In this document: in pieces, positions 10,258 to 18,978 of the stretch | How positions within the stretch are numbered: position 1 is the stretch's first letter | How the letters are laid out: every line of letters starts with the position of its first letter | NCBI GenBank assembly: GCA_018260445.1 | Contig: JAGLBE010000006.1 | Coordinates: forward strand, 7,519 to 59,784 | DNA from: Psychrobacter sp. | Lineage (GTDB): Bacteria; Pseudomonadota; Gammaproteobacteria; Pseudomonadales; Moraxellaceae | Direction of reading: 5' to 3' | DNA length: 52,266 bases | Notes under the pieces: model-generated | What the model saw: only the letters and a program-made list of their open reading frames with translations | Databases searched by the model: none | Told to the model about the DNA's origin: nothing | Position numbers and translations under genes: made by a program

Positions 10258-10487
10258 CAAAACCAATCTCCCGTCATTGTCTGCACTGTTAGGTTTAGAT
10301 ATTGCCCCTAATTTACGTTAAACTGGTACTGGGTTCAATCCCTAAGCGGGTGTTTGGCCGGTAGTTTGGTTGCGATTGTGTGAGTTAGACGATAACGCAT
10401 AAGCCTAGCGTGCCATCGGCTCAGGCTGCAAAAAGGTTTTAAAACCACTGTCCTACATTCTGTGCTCATTACCCAACCATTTTTGCG

Positions 10488-10493
10488 TATAAT
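10488..10493 (+). promoter_or_regulatory. Candidate -10 element for the homoserine kinase gene
   Basis: A perfect TATAAT sits 68 bases before the thrB ATG in the 303-base divergent gap. The -35 region is weak, so this is only a candidate. Confidence 0.4.
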
Positions 10494-10560
10494 AGAGGCT
10501 ATATGCTATACAGCCCCTATAGCGATATGCCGTTTTTAAACCGCCCGTTGAGAGTCGTCC

Positions 10561-11589
10561 ATGTCTGTCTATACCCCGCTTAGCGAAGCCCAGTTTGCCA
10601 CCTTTTGTGAGGCGTTTGGTGTCGCATTTCATCAAGCCATCCCTATCACCCAAGGTATCAAAAACTCCAACTGGTTTATCCAAACCATCGAGGACGCTAA
10701 AGCTAATGAGGCCAATAAAAAAACGGCCTACTCCTATGTGTTCACCTTGTTTGAGGAACGTCCGCCGGCTGATATCGAAAAAATGGCCGCCGTACTCAAC
10801 GCGTTAAAGCAGACGCTGCCGGTAGCTGCCCCATTGGCAAAAATAGTGCCTAAAGCGGATGGGTCGCCTGACTACCTGTTACACTACGCCGATAAAGCCA
10901 TTTTGCTCGTACCCTGTCTGCCCGGCAATCATCCTAGCCAAATCACGCCCGCCATGTGTTTTACTATGGGACAGGCGCTGGCCACCTTACATAACACCTT
11001 ACAAAACCTAACGCCCCCTGAGGACTACGGCGTCCCTTTATATCCCTGGCACAGCGTACGCGACCGTGAAATCAAATTTATGCCCGCTGATGAGGCACAA
11101 TTAATGCAGGATATTTGGCAAAGCTACGCAAGCTTACCGTTTACCGACTTGCCCAAAGGGTTGTGCCATTTGGATATGTTTGCCGATAATACTTTATGGG
11201 ATTTAGATAACGCCGATGCCAAACTGACCGGATTACTCGACTTTACCGAGGTGAGTGTCGAGCATTATGTGATGGATATTGCCATCACCATTAACGATTT
11301 TTGCACCACTTGGGGCGATGCACAGGCGGGTGAATCGGTTCATTTTGATACCCAAAAAAGTCAAGCCTTTATCGCCGGTTATGAGCGCATACGTCCGTTA
11401 AAGCAAGCAGAGCATAACGCCCTACCCTCGGCATTGGCTATGGCGGCGGTTACCTTTTGGTTATTACGCTTAAATGTGATTCATTATAATCGGGTGCAAG
11501 GGCGCACTGGCGACAGTATTATGATTAAAAACCCTGATTTAATGAAGCGCTTAGCGGCCTATCATTGGCGTCAGGTCGAAAAACAATAA
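10561..11589 (+). CDS. thrB: Homoserine kinase, type II (APH fold)
   Basis: Phosphorylates L-homoserine to O-phosphohomoserine, the penultimate step of threonine synthesis. The 342-residue protein has the aminoglycoside-phosphotransferase fold of the ThrB used by Pseudomonas and Acinetobacter, unrelated to the GHMP-type enzyme of E. coli. The N-terminal TQGIKNSNWF is the nucleotide-loop signature. The catalytic loop is CHLDMFADNTLW, with Asp205 and Asn210, and the metal site is LLDFTE about 20 residues later. A 16-residue Ala/Asn/Lys-rich stretch (about 42-55) looks like an insertion between the first strands. thrA and thrC are not adjacent, so it is probably expressed alone. Confidence 0.93.
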   Translation: MSVYTPLSEAQFATFCEAFGVAFHQAIPITQGIKNSNWFIQTIEDAKANEANKKTAYSYVFTLFEERPPADIEKMAAVLNALKQTLPVAAPLAKIVPKADGSPDYLLHYADKAILLVPCLPGNHPSQITPAMCFTMGQALATLHNTLQNLTPPEDYGVPLYPWHSVRDREIKFMPADEAQLMQDIWQSYASLPFTDLPKGLCHLDMFADNTLWDLDNADAKLTGLLDFTEVSVEHYVMDIAITINDFCTTWGDAQAGESVHFDTQKSQAFIAGYERIRPLKQAEHNALPSALAMAAVTFWLLRLNVIHYNRVQGRTGDSIMIKNPDLMKRLAAYHWRQVEKQ

Positions 11590-11668
11590 CAGGATGCTCA
11601 CAGATGCGACAGCTATCTTGAGTGGCATGAATTGAGTGGGATGTATTGAGTTAAAAGGAAAAAAAACC

Positions 11669-11935
11669 ATGCATGATTCGATGGATGACTGGCATAAATT
11701 GGTGAGTTACGATACCAACATACAAGCAGAATTACATAGCAACTTGCTTAAAAATAATGGCATTCATGTCTCTTTGCAGGCGCTTAGTGCGATACCTGGA
11801 ATGAATTCAGGGGCGGTATTGTGGGTGCAACAAGCGCAGCTGCAGCGAGCGCGGCAAATCTTAGACAGCATTGATAACGATAGCTTGACCGATAATGCGC
11901 CAAAAAGCCCTGACACTGTCAACGGTTTAAAATAA
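11669..11935 (+). CDS. DUF2007-type putative signal-transducing protein
   Basis: An 88-residue cytoplasmic protein. The pattern KLVSYDTNIQAELHSNLLKNNGI, then VLWVQQAQLQRARQIL, matches the DUF2007 fold (a small GlnB-like alpha/beta domain), whose biochemical role is not known. I start it at 11669 because AAAAGGAAAA lies directly before that ATG; an upstream in-frame start at 11636 lacks a ribosome site. Its TAA stop abuts the ATG of the amidotransferase gene with no spacer, so the two are almost certainly translationally coupled. Confidence 0.8.
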   Translation: MHDSMDDWHKLVSYDTNIQAELHSNLLKNNGIHVSLQALSAIPGMNSGAVLWVQQAQLQRARQILDSIDNDSLTDNAPKSPDTVNGLK

Positions 11936-12865
11936 ATGTGTCAACTACTTGGTATGAGTGCCAATACCCCCACGGATATTGGCTTTAGCTTTGCAGGGTT
12001 TAAAGAGCGCGGTGGCAATACGGATCACCATAGTGATGGCTTTGGCATCGCCTTTTTTGAGCCCAGCAATTGTGAGCCCAGAACTTGGGAGACAGACACA
12101 CAGCAACCCAAGGTGCAACGCACTCGTGGCCTAAGATTGTTTCATGATGATAAGGCAAGCTTTGAGTCGCCCGTGGCAGAATTAATCAAAAACTATCCCA
12201 TTAAGGCCTTAAACGTAGTGGCGCATATTCGTAAAGCGACCCAAGGCCATACTTGTTTGGCCAACACCCATCCTTTTGTGCGTGAGGTTTGGGGCAAGCA
12301 GTGGGTATTTGCCCATAATGGTCAAATGAGCGAAGGTTTTGTTAAACGCTGCGAGCGCCTACTACAAAATGGCAATAGCGAATACAGCCAGCCTGTGGGC
12401 ACGACCGACTCTGAGATGGCCTTTTGTTTTTTAATCAATCGCTTAAAATCGACATTCAAAACCTGCCCCGATGACCACACGTTGTTCGCTTTTCTTACTG
12501 TTCAATGTCGGTATTTAGCCGCCAATGGTCTGTTTAACTGTCTGCTATCTAATGGCGATTGGCAATTGGCCTATGCGAGCACCTTACTATTTTACTTAAC
12601 CCGGCAGGCCCCTTTTGGCGTAGCTCGTTTGGCCGATGACGATTTAGCCATAAATTTTAGCGATGTGACCAGTGCCAATGATAGAGTCACTATTTTGGTG
12701 ACCATACCACTAACAAAAAACGAGCCTTGGCAACAACTTGCAGTTAATGAATGCATCGTCTTCCAAGATGGCGAGATTGTGTTTCAAGATATCCCCAGTC
12801 AAAAAACCTACTTAACTATTGAGACCGGTATTGCGATTGCAAGAGAGGTGGGTGCTAGTATCTAA
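11936..12865 (+). CDS. Class II glutamine amidotransferase, YafJ family
   Basis: Ntn-hydrolase of 309 residues. Met1 is followed by the nucleophile Cys2 (MCQLLGMSANTP), exposed by Met removal. Family features are GGNTDHHSDGFGIAFF near residues 27-42, the HIRKATQG oxyanion region and WVFAHNGQM. The substrate of YafJ-type proteins is not established; the fold implies hydrolysis of a gamma-glutamyl amide. There is no separate ribosome site, since the start directly follows the DUF2007 stop codon. It lacks the synthase domains found in PurF or GltB, so it is a stand-alone amidotransferase domain. Confidence 0.92.
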   Translation: MCQLLGMSANTPTDIGFSFAGFKERGGNTDHHSDGFGIAFFEPSNCEPRTWETDTQQPKVQRTRGLRLFHDDKASFESPVAELIKNYPIKALNVVAHIRKATQGHTCLANTHPFVREVWGKQWVFAHNGQMSEGFVKRCERLLQNGNSEYSQPVGTTDSEMAFCFLINRLKSTFKTCPDDHTLFAFLTVQCRYLAANGLFNCLLSNGDWQLAYASTLLFYLTRQAPFGVARLADDDLAINFSDVTSANDRVTILVTIPLTKNEPWQQLAVNECIVFQDGEIVFQDIPSQKTYLTIETGIAIAREVGASI

Positions 12866-13011
12866 ACTTGGCATGAGTTCAAATGATTTGGCATGATTTG
12901 ACAGGTAAGCTTGAGCAACAGGATAAACTTGGATTAACTAACCGCAGTTGTGATGACTCAACCCTTTTTCACACCAACCACTTTTATGTCAACAACACGT
13001 ATCGCCAATTA

Positions 13012-13042
13012 AAAAAGCCAAACAACATGTGTTTGGCTTTTT
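13012..13042. terminator. Bidirectional Rho-independent terminator
   Basis: A 13-bp perfect stem, AAAAAGCCAAACA at 13012-13024 and its complement at 13030-13042, with a 5-base loop. The A- and T-runs on both sides let it serve the amidotransferase gene (plus) and the DUF2147 gene (minus), which converge here. Confidence 0.92.
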
Positions 13043-13051
13043 GACATCTAA

Positions 13052-13075
13052 ACTTATACTTATACTTATACTTAT
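13052..13075. repeat. 6-bp tandem repeat ACTTAT, 4 copies
   Basis: Four perfect copies of ACTTAT lie between the terminator and the DUF2147 stop codon. Confidence 0.85.
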
Positions 13076-13102
13076 ATATCAGTATCTTTAAAAATTACAG
13101 GT

Positions 13103-13486
13103 TTATTTCTTTTTCCACACTTGGCTACGTGAGAATGGCCCTAAATGACCTTTTAGCTTTAAACTATCGCCACTAAGATTGGCGGTCAAACGATAGGTTT
13201 TATCATTTTCTGGATCAGTGATTTTACCACCACTATATTTACCACCGCCGTCTGCTTTAAGACCGTTCATGATGGTGCGACCAACAAACTTTTGACCTTT
13301 AGGATCGACCGTTGAGATGATTTTGCCAGTTAATTCACCACCAGACTCAGTAATTTGCACAACAGCCTTAGCTTTACCATTATCATAGGTTTGCCATGTG
13401 GTGTTTGCTAGTGGATCTGCCGCTAATGCAACGGTGGCAAAACCTAACACTGAAAGTGCTAAAATAGATTGATTTAATAGTTTCAT
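13103..13486 (-). CDS. DUF2147 family periplasmic protein
   Basis: A 127-residue exported protein. A signal peptide with hydrophobic core and cleavage after ALA at residue 22 is clear. The mature part starts DPLANTTWQTYDNGKAKAVVQI and ends with LKLKGHLGPFSRSQVWKK, which fits the DUF2147 beta-barrel (lipocalin-like) family. Function is unknown; members are often small secreted proteins in Gram-negatives. ATG has a moderate GGAATCG site. Monocistronic, with the shared terminator downstream. Confidence 0.88.
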   Translation of the reverse strand: MKLLNQSILALSVLGFATVALAADPLANTTWQTYDNGKAKAVVQITESGGELTGKIISTVDPKGQKFVGRTIMNGLKADGGGKYSGGKITDPENDKTYRLTANLSGDSLKLKGHLGPFSRSQVWKKK

Positions 13487-13803
13487 GATACGATTCCTTT
13501 CGATTAAAATATTCGATTAAAATAAATGACTTGTTTCTAACCATCTGAAGTTGTATGATTCGCTTTCTGCAAATGTTTAATAGACAAGTGTTTAGCGGAT
13601 TATTCAATTGTTTAAAAATATCTTAATAAATTAAGCCAGGTTTCTTGGGTTTTGGCTTTTTGATACCCTAAAACCAGTTTAGTCTATAAAGATATTTGGT
13701 TAAACATATTGTTCTTGGCATATCGTTAATTATAAACGCTTTTAAAAAAAAATAAAGTTCTATTTTACCTTATTCTTACTGCTGTCTTGTTTTAGTGTCA
13801 CAT
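13487..13803. other. 317-base AT-rich gap
   Basis: Presumed promoter region of the DUF2147 gene, AT-rich and with no supported gene, hairpin or repeat. It separates two minus-strand genes, so the upstream hypothetical is probably a different transcription unit. Confidence 0.5.
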
Positions 13804-14139
13804 TTATGAAAACGGGTTGTCTATATTCTTACTGCAATCTGTCTCGTCACTTACAATGGATGATTGCGACGCCTCTAAGCCATTCTCGGGCTGGCTATTA
13901 GGATGCGTATCTAGCAGTTTATGCGCTGCGGTGGGCAACAAAGTACCGTCAAGCTTGGCACTTTCTAATGCGTTCGCTATATCGGTAAATACCGCTTTTA
14001 ACTTTAAGGCCTGCTCTAAACCGATAGCCGTTTTTGTGACATCAATATCGCCATAAACAATCACTTTATCGGTCTGATTTTCAAAAATCAGCTCCCCTAT
14101 TTGCATACTCTGATGGTCATTATCAAATGGTTTAAACAT
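13804..14139 (-). CDS. Hypothetical protein
   Basis: A 111-residue hydrophilic protein that I do not recognise. It is supported by an excellent GGAGG ribosome site six bases before the ATG. The first 60 residues look folded (IGELIFENQTDKVIVYGDID, followed by a helix with ALKLKAVFTDIANALES). This shape is common in small strand-strand-helix proteins of Moraxellaceae. The last 45 residues are polar and probably disordered. No signal peptide or membrane helix. It lies 86 bases downstream of the endonuclease gene on the same strand and may share its transcript. Confidence 0.75.
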   Translation of the reverse strand: MFKPFDNDHQSMQIGELIFENQTDKVIVYGDIDVTKTAIGLEQALKLKAVFTDIANALESAKLDGTLLPTAAHKLLDTHPNSQPENGLEASQSSIVSDETDCSKNIDNPFS

Positions 14140-14176
14140 TGTGCCTCCGTGCTCCGCCTTGTATTTGCTATGTGTT

Positions 14177-14206
14177 TATTATAGGTGATAGTATTATAGG
14201 TGATAG
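14177..14206. repeat. 15-bp direct repeat, 2 copies
   Basis: TATTATAGGTGATAG occurs twice in tandem without mismatch in the spacer between the endonuclease gene and the hypothetical gene. Confidence 0.85.
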
Positions 14207-14225
14207 CTGGCTTATTTGCTTTAGG

Positions 14226-15131
14226 TTATTTGCTACTAAACGCACTAACCAACCATTTAAGAATCTCAATAACAATTTGCAGCCATAACGGATCCTCCTG
14301 TTTTTGCTTACTGCCTTTATCAAAGGCCTCTCTATCCGGGATATCGCTTAACTGGGTAGCCAGTATGGGTGCGGTCGCTTTGGCATTGGCATTGATGGTC
14401 GGGAAGGTCTCGATACCGGAGCGGCGGGTCAGCTCGTCAATGCTAATCACCTCTACCTGCTTGCTGTCATTATTTGGTGCATAATACGCCCCTGCTTCAC
14501 CGGTTGCTGGAATGTAGATGGCTTTAAACACGTGGGTTGGCACAATGATCCTAGCATTTAGCTGTTTGACCTGTTTACTATTAAAAGCAACCCCGGTAAT
14601 CACATAGACTTCGCCATGTTTCTTTGTCAAATAGCGGGTTACGCTTTCAAGGTTACGCCACACTTGACGGTTGTTGTCTGGCGCTTGGGGAATCATATTG
14701 GCCAAACTAAAGCTGTCATATTGCTGCTCAAGCGTTGCCATATCGGCATTAGGAGCTAGGTGACCTCGGTCATACCCTGAGCCTTTGTAATCAGACAGCT
14801 GCGCTTGCAACCTTGCTGGCAAGCGAGTTTCGCTATGAAAACTATCCTCGCGAGGCAACTCTTCGGCTTGATAAAGACGCTTGGCAGTTAAATGCTCGGC
14901 AGACCATAGCGGTGTTAGTGAAACGCCCGAATATAGCGTGGCAAATCCATTAAAACACAGCGGTATACTTTGCTTTAATAGGGTCTGTTTTGTGTACTGT
15001 GGCGGTTGATTGCCATAAAAATTCTGGCTACAGTTATCAAAATTAGCACTGAAGCCCAAGCTTGGCAATACCATGAGACAGCCTAATAGCAGCATTCTTA
15101 AAGGGTGAATCGTTGTCGCAGTCTTTGCCAC
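14226..15131 (-). CDS. Secreted DNA/RNA non-specific endonuclease
   Basis: Mg-dependent beta-beta-alpha-metal nuclease of the NUC1/Serratia nuclease family, 301 residues. A signal peptide (hydrophobic 13-28, likely cut near FSA) sends it out of the cytoplasm. The catalytic motif is DRGHLAPNAD at 121-130 with general base His124. The metal ligand is Asn154 in PDNNRQVWRNLE, with Glu162. The C-terminal 20 residues (DPLWLQIVIEILKWLV onwards) form an unusual hydrophobic, possibly amphipathic helix outside the nuclease fold. Likely roles are nutrient scavenging or extracellular DNA turnover. No immunity gene is evident, although the small hypothetical downstream cannot be excluded. Confidence 0.92.
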   Translation of the reverse strand: MAKTATTIHPLRMLLLGCLMVLPSLGFSANFDNCSQNFYGNQPPQYTKQTLLKQSIPLCFNGFATLYSGVSLTPLWSAEHLTAKRLYQAEELPREDSFHSETRLPARLQAQLSDYKGSGYDRGHLAPNADMATLEQQYDSFSLANMIPQAPDNNRQVWRNLESVTRYLTKKHGEVYVITGVAFNSKQVKQLNARIIVPTHVFKAIYIPATGEAGAYYAPNNDSKQVEVISIDELTRRSGIETFPTINANAKATAPILATQLSDIPDREAFDKGSKQKQEDPLWLQIVIEILKWLVSAFSSK

Positions 15132-15396
15132 GGTAAGTCGGCCTATAAATGAAGAGAAAGGTGGCTATGCTATCAATGCTGCCACGCCCTGTAAAGCCAA
15201 TAGTCCAAAAAAGTAGCTGAGATTTTGTCGCCAGTGCTCGTTAGTATGGTTAAACAAGAATTATCTAGCACACTTTTCTCAGCATACTGTCAAATGATAC
15301 TGTCAAATAAGGGTCACGCGCTAGCCATGACCCTATTGTGACTCTATAAGGATAAGCACCGATTTAACGATTGCCCAGAATAAATGCATAGGATAG
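15132..15396. other. Gap upstream of the endonuclease gene
   Basis: Contains a 13-bp direct repeat (TACTGTCAAATRA, twice, about 15285-15310) and a 7-bp inverted repeat AGGGTCA/TGACCCT at 15310-15316 and 15328-15334. No gene is supported. The promoter of the nuclease gene should be here. Confidence 0.5.
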
Positions 15397-15425
15397 ATGA
15401 CAAATACGCAGGCTTTAGGTATAAT
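15397..15425 (+). promoter_or_regulatory. Sigma-70 promoter of tRNA-Ser
   Basis: ATGACA at 15397-15402 (five of six to the -35 consensus), a 17-base spacer, and a perfect TATAAT at 15420-15425. The tRNA begins 14 bases after the -10 element. Confidence 0.85.
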
Positions 15426-15439
15426 CATTGCCCTTAAAC

Positions 15440-15530
15440 GGTGAAGTGGCCGAGTGGCTGAAGGCGCACGCTTGGAAAGCGTGTATACGTTAATCGCGTA
15501 TCGAGGGTTCGAATCCCTCTTTCACCGCCA
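15440..15530 (+). tRNA. tRNA-Ser (anticodon GGA)
   Basis: A 91-base class II tRNA with encoded CCA. The acceptor stem is GGTGAAG (15440-15446) paired to TTTCACC, and the discriminator G precedes CCA. The anticodon stem CACGC/GCGTG encloses TTGGAAA, with GGA at 15474-15476 reading UCC/UCU. The long variable arm (TATACGTTAATCGCGTA region) is typical of tRNA-Ser. The T arm is GAGGG-TTCGAAT-CCCTC. Confidence 0.98.
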
Positions 15531-15634
15531 ATCTTATTGACTTATTAGTGTTTGTCTACTCCAATCCCTTATCTAAGTTATCTAAGTGACCTAATAGCTA
15601 TCACTACCTCGCATCGCCATTGATGGCGCTTGCC

Positions 15635-17578
15635 CTAGCTGCGATAAATCACAAAACTTTCTTTACCCTCTTCTTTTGCAGTCGCTAACGCCGCAATAGC
15701 CCGATTGATAAGCTCATATTTATCGCTTATTTCCTGCTTACTGGTTGAGGCAATACCCATCGTTACCGAAATATACGGTGAATCGTCAGGCGTTTCTTGA
15801 CGATAGGGTATTTTCTGTTTTGCCAACTCCCTAGTAATACGTTCTGCTAATATCACCGCCTCATCTACTGTGGTGTGGGGTAGGATAATGGCAAGTTTAT
15901 CCTTATCGTAACGTGCAGCAATATCCGTTTTTCGAGTACAGCGTCGAATCACCTGGACTAACTGCTGTAAAGCATAGTCACCTGAAATCTCAGGGTTTTT
16001 TTGATGGTGAGTGGCTAGATTAATAGTATTGGTATTGGTATTGGTATTGGTATTGGTATTGCTATTGCTATTGCTATTGGTATTAGTATTAGTATTAGCA
16101 CTGACATTATCTTTACTAGGCCTAACAAAATTTAAATCACACATCAGTAAGGATATTTCGCCCTCATCCTTACTGTCTGCACTTGCAAAATGACTCCAAT
16201 AGAACTGTAAAAAGCAGTCAAAACTGCGTCGATTGTCCAAGCTCGACAATTCATCATTATTTAATGGGTTGTTTAGTGGTAGGTTGGTCTCTTTGAAACC
16301 ACATAAATTTGCGCTTGAGGTGTCCTCTAGCAGCTCATTACTGCGTTTCATATTGAGATAAGACTCATACAGACGCCGCGACATAACGGAGAAAACCTTA
16401 GATAAATCCTCCACCTCTTTAATCGCATAGCTATTATCATGTTCGTACATACCGCCCGTTCTTTCAACTTCGCGCACTTTATTGCGCAATCCGTTGATTT
16501 CTCTACTGATAAGATAAGTAATTAGCAAGCCCAAAATTACCGACAAGCAAAACGATATCAACCAAATAAAGAATGTGTTTTGGCGTACCGCATTGACCTT
16601 TCCCAAAAAATCTGTTTCGGGAATAACGACGCCTATATACCAGTTAAGGCCATTTTGATGTACATAATGGATGGAATTGACTGAATAATGTGCAGATTTG
16701 CCATCTATGACAAAATCAGTGTCGTTATGGGTAGGCTTTGTGTCAAAATCGGCTTGGGTATGAATAAAGTTGACGGCTTGTTTTAAAAGGGGGTTACTGC
16801 TTTGATTAAACTGATATAGATTAGAGGCGCCGTGCTTCTCGTTCAAGTCACTTTGGGCAATCACATGACCTTTATCGTCTAAAATAAACAAGTAAGAATT
16901 GTTGGTCGGACGAATATTGGCTAACTGCTCATCTAAGTCTTCGAAAACAACATCTGTGCCCACCACGCCAATAAATTTTTTCTGCTCATCATACAGCGCC
17001 TCAGCATAAGTAACGCCAAGCTTGCCACTACTGTACATCTCAAAAATGGACGACCAAACCGGTCGGTTTAACGCTTTGGCCTCACTAAACCAAGGACGCC
17101 GCCTTGCATCATAGTCCGGTTTTAGTTGAATGACTTTGTTGGTAGTAAGATCATAGGTAGAAAACATTCTATTGCTGGCTGGGCTTGCCATTTTTTTAAG
17201 CAGATGCCCCTCGGCGGTGTTACTGATGCCCATGTAAGAGCCATCTGGATAAGCATAAGATAAGGTAGCGATATCAGGATTTCTAAGGGTGACATAGGTA
17301 ATATACTCTAACAGTTTCTCCCTGTTATCTACCTCTAGCAGGTGATAGTTAATCGGCGCTTTAAGCGATTCATTAAAGGTTTGCGCCCTACTCAAATAGT
17401 GCTCAAGTCGCTCCTCAATACGATAAGCCGACTGCTTGCTTATTTGCTCCGCCAGTAACGATGTGGTCTTTTTATTAAACTGCCACGTTAAGTAACTCGT
17501 AATCAAAACAGATAACGACATAAGTAAGATAAACGGTAAAGTGAGCACTTTTTGCAATGTCATTGAACGTTTCGGCAT
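15635..17578 (-). CDS. Membrane dCache-HAMP protein with degenerate GGDEF domain
   Basis: A 647-residue inner-membrane sensor. Order: transmembrane helix at about 11-31; periplasmic double-Cache domain at about 40-325, with the DARRRPWF ligand-site motif at 157-164 and VGTDV at 206-210; second helix at about 335-358; HAMP at about 359-412; GGDEF-like domain at 440-647. The domain start LSSLDNRRSFD is normal, but the active signature is YDKDK (557-561) instead of GGDEF. The metal-site segment after Asp481 has lost its FK...ND..GH stretch to an Asn-Thr/Asn-Ser repeat (about 494-520). It should therefore not make cyclic di-GMP. A receptor or dominant interaction role is inferred. Confidence 0.88.
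   Translation of the reverse strand: MPKRSMTLQKVLTLPFILLMSLSVLITSYLTWQFNKKTTSLLAEQISKQSAYRIEERLEHYLSRAQTFNESLKAPINYHLLEVDNREKLLEYITYVTLRNPDIATLSYAYPDGSYMGISNTAEGHLLKKMASPASNRMFSTYDLTTNKVIQLKPDYDARRRPWFSEAKALNRPVWSSIFEMYSSGKLGVTYAEALYDEQKKFIGVVGTDVVFEDLDEQLANIRPTNNSYLFILDDKGHVIAQSDLNEKHGASNLYQFNQSSNPLLKQAVNFIHTQADFDTKPTHNDTDFVIDGKSAHYSVNSIHYVHQNGLNWYIGVVIPETDFLGKVNAVRQNTFFIWLISFCLSVILGLLITYLISREINGLRNKVREVERTGGMYEHDNSYAIKEVEDLSKVFSVMSRRLYESYLNMKRSNELLEDTSSANLCGFKETNLPLNNPLNNDELSSLDNRRSFDCFLQFYWSHFASADSKDEGEISLLMCDLNFVRPSKDNVSANTNTNTNSNSNSNTNTNTNTNTNTINLATHHQKNPEISGDYALQQLVQVIRRCTRKTDIAARYDKDKLAIILPHTTVDEAVILAERITRELAKQKIPYRQETPDDSPYISVTMGIASTSKQEISDKYELINRAIAALATAKEEGKESFVIYRS
16019..16097. 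repeat. 6-bp coding microsatellite, about 13 units
   Basis: Hexamer array inside the degenerate GGDEF gene. Coding-strand units are AATACT, AATAGC and AATACC in three homogeneous blocks, encoding Asn-Thr or Asn-Ser. The period keeps the reading frame whatever the copy number. Confidence 0.95.
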
Positions 17579-17922
17579 GTTTAATCATCCGTAATATGAC
17601 CATGTATTACCATTCGTTTCTAATCAGTAGTTCAGTATGTATCTCTTTATGTATCACATTATCATAGTTAACTATTACCCTTACTATTCCTATTACTGGT
17701 CTTATAGTCTGATAATCGTAGCATCAAAATACTGTTTAATTAATCTAACAGATTCAGCGCCTTATAAAAAGCTTAATAGTTATGATACAGACGGGTGGTG
17801 ATGCTCAAAACAAACTCTTTAACTCATCATAAGCCCTACATCGTCAATGAAGCTATATTTCATGAATGCTGTTTCACAGTATTAGACCCAGCGCACTGTA
17901 TATGCCTAGATATGCCTAGTTA
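17579..17922. other. 344-base gap between rluA-like gene and sensor gene
   Basis: AT-rich, with a 10-bp direct repeat TATGCCTAGW at 17901-17920 just past the pseudouridine synthase stop codon. No gene or clear hairpin seen. It must carry the promoter of the sensor gene. Confidence 0.5.
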
Positions 17923-18636
17923 CTAAAAAGGCACAGCACTCTCCCACCCCATCCAAGTATTCATAGTGGGATGCTTTAAACGCAGTTTATGGGCGTGTAG
18001 ATTAAGGCGCGGCGCTAGCGCTAGGGCTTCACCATCGGCATAGATAGGGTCACCAATAATCACATGACCTAAATGAATCATATGCACTCGCAATTGATGA
18101 CTACGGCCAGTGACAGGTTGCAGGGCCATGCGAGTAACGGGCTTGCCGGCACGCAGTTCATGATGCAGCACTTCGTAATGGGTTAAAGCGTGTTTTTTCC
18201 ACGCCGGATCTGCCACGTGCTTGGGTTTAATACTCGGCTCATAGCGAACGGGTATATCAATCTTCCCTTTTTTCCCCGCCGTCGCTAAGGTGCCCATGAC
18301 CACTGCCTGATACTCTTTTTGCGGCAAGCGTGCGATAAACTGTTTACTGATATGGGTTTGTGCCTGTTTATGCTTTGCAAATATCATCAGCCCCGAGGTG
18401 TCCATATCCAAACGATGAATCAGCTTGATATCAGAATTGACCCGAGTCAGCCTGCCAAGCAGGCTTACCTTTAAGGTTTTGCCATCGGTACTCAATAAGC
18501 CTGCTGGTTTATCCACAATAAGCAGGTCAGCATCTTCATAAAGTGTGACTTGATTTGCAAAGTCTGTAAAAAATGACGGTAACTGCGTTGCTTCGGCGCT
18601 GTTTAACTGCTCGATAATATCTTGGGAAATTAGCAT
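17923..18636 (-). CDS. RluA-family pseudouridine synthase
   Basis: Isomerises uridine to pseudouridine in rRNA and/or tRNA. The 237-residue protein has the catalytic motif HRLDMDTSG at 74-82 with Asp77, preceded by LLIVDKPAGLLST and followed by RSHQLRVHM and GDPIYADG. It lacks an N-terminal S4 domain and its length is close to E. coli RluA, which modifies 23S rRNA U746 and tRNA U32. The exact target cannot be assigned from sequence, and a TruC- or RluA-like specificity is possible. There is no evident ribosome site before the ATG. An 11-bp repeat, TGTCGTTACGT, occurs twice (18640 and 18656) immediately upstream. Confidence 0.9.
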   Translation of the reverse strand: MLISQDIIEQLNSAEATQLPSFFTDFANQVTLYEDADLLIVDKPAGLLSTDGKTLKVSLLGRLTRVNSDIKLIHRLDMDTSGLMIFAKHKQAQTHISKQFIARLPQKEYQAVVMGTLATAGKKGKIDIPVRYEPSIKPKHVADPAWKKHALTHYEVLHHELRAGKPVTRMALQPVTGRSHQLRVHMIHLGHVIIGDPIYADGEALALAPRLNLHAHKLRLKHPTMNTWMGWESAVPF

Positions 18637-18978
18637 AGATGTCGTTACGTTACATTGTCGTTACGTGAAATATAAGTATAAAGTATGAGTATGTTGGTAT
18701 ATGGGTACTTTAGGCGTATGGGTTAATCGGCACCCTAGCGCCTTCTGCATGGCATCAGTATATCATTAATTTAAATGATACCGATGATTAACCATATTTA
18801 ACAGGGCCACTGGGTATTTTGAATAATAAAATGCTACTATATAGCCATCTTAAACGGTGGCGTTTTTGAACTTTTTTAAGTATCGCTGTAGCCTTGAAGT
18901 CTAGGTTATGATGTTGAACAATAGCCCTTAGCTAAGCCTCTGTTTTATCCCTTGTCACGTTATTAAAAGGATAACCTT
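18637..18978. other. Divergent gap rluA-like / trxA
   Basis: This 342-base region carries the promoters of both divergent genes. Only the TGTCGTTACGT direct repeat stands out. No convincing -35/-10 pair could be placed, and no extra gene is supported. Confidence 0.5.

Noticed and set aside
16011-16193. 60-codon plus-strand frame rich in Leu/Val
   Set aside because: It is the complement of the Asn-Thr microsatellite in the sensor gene.
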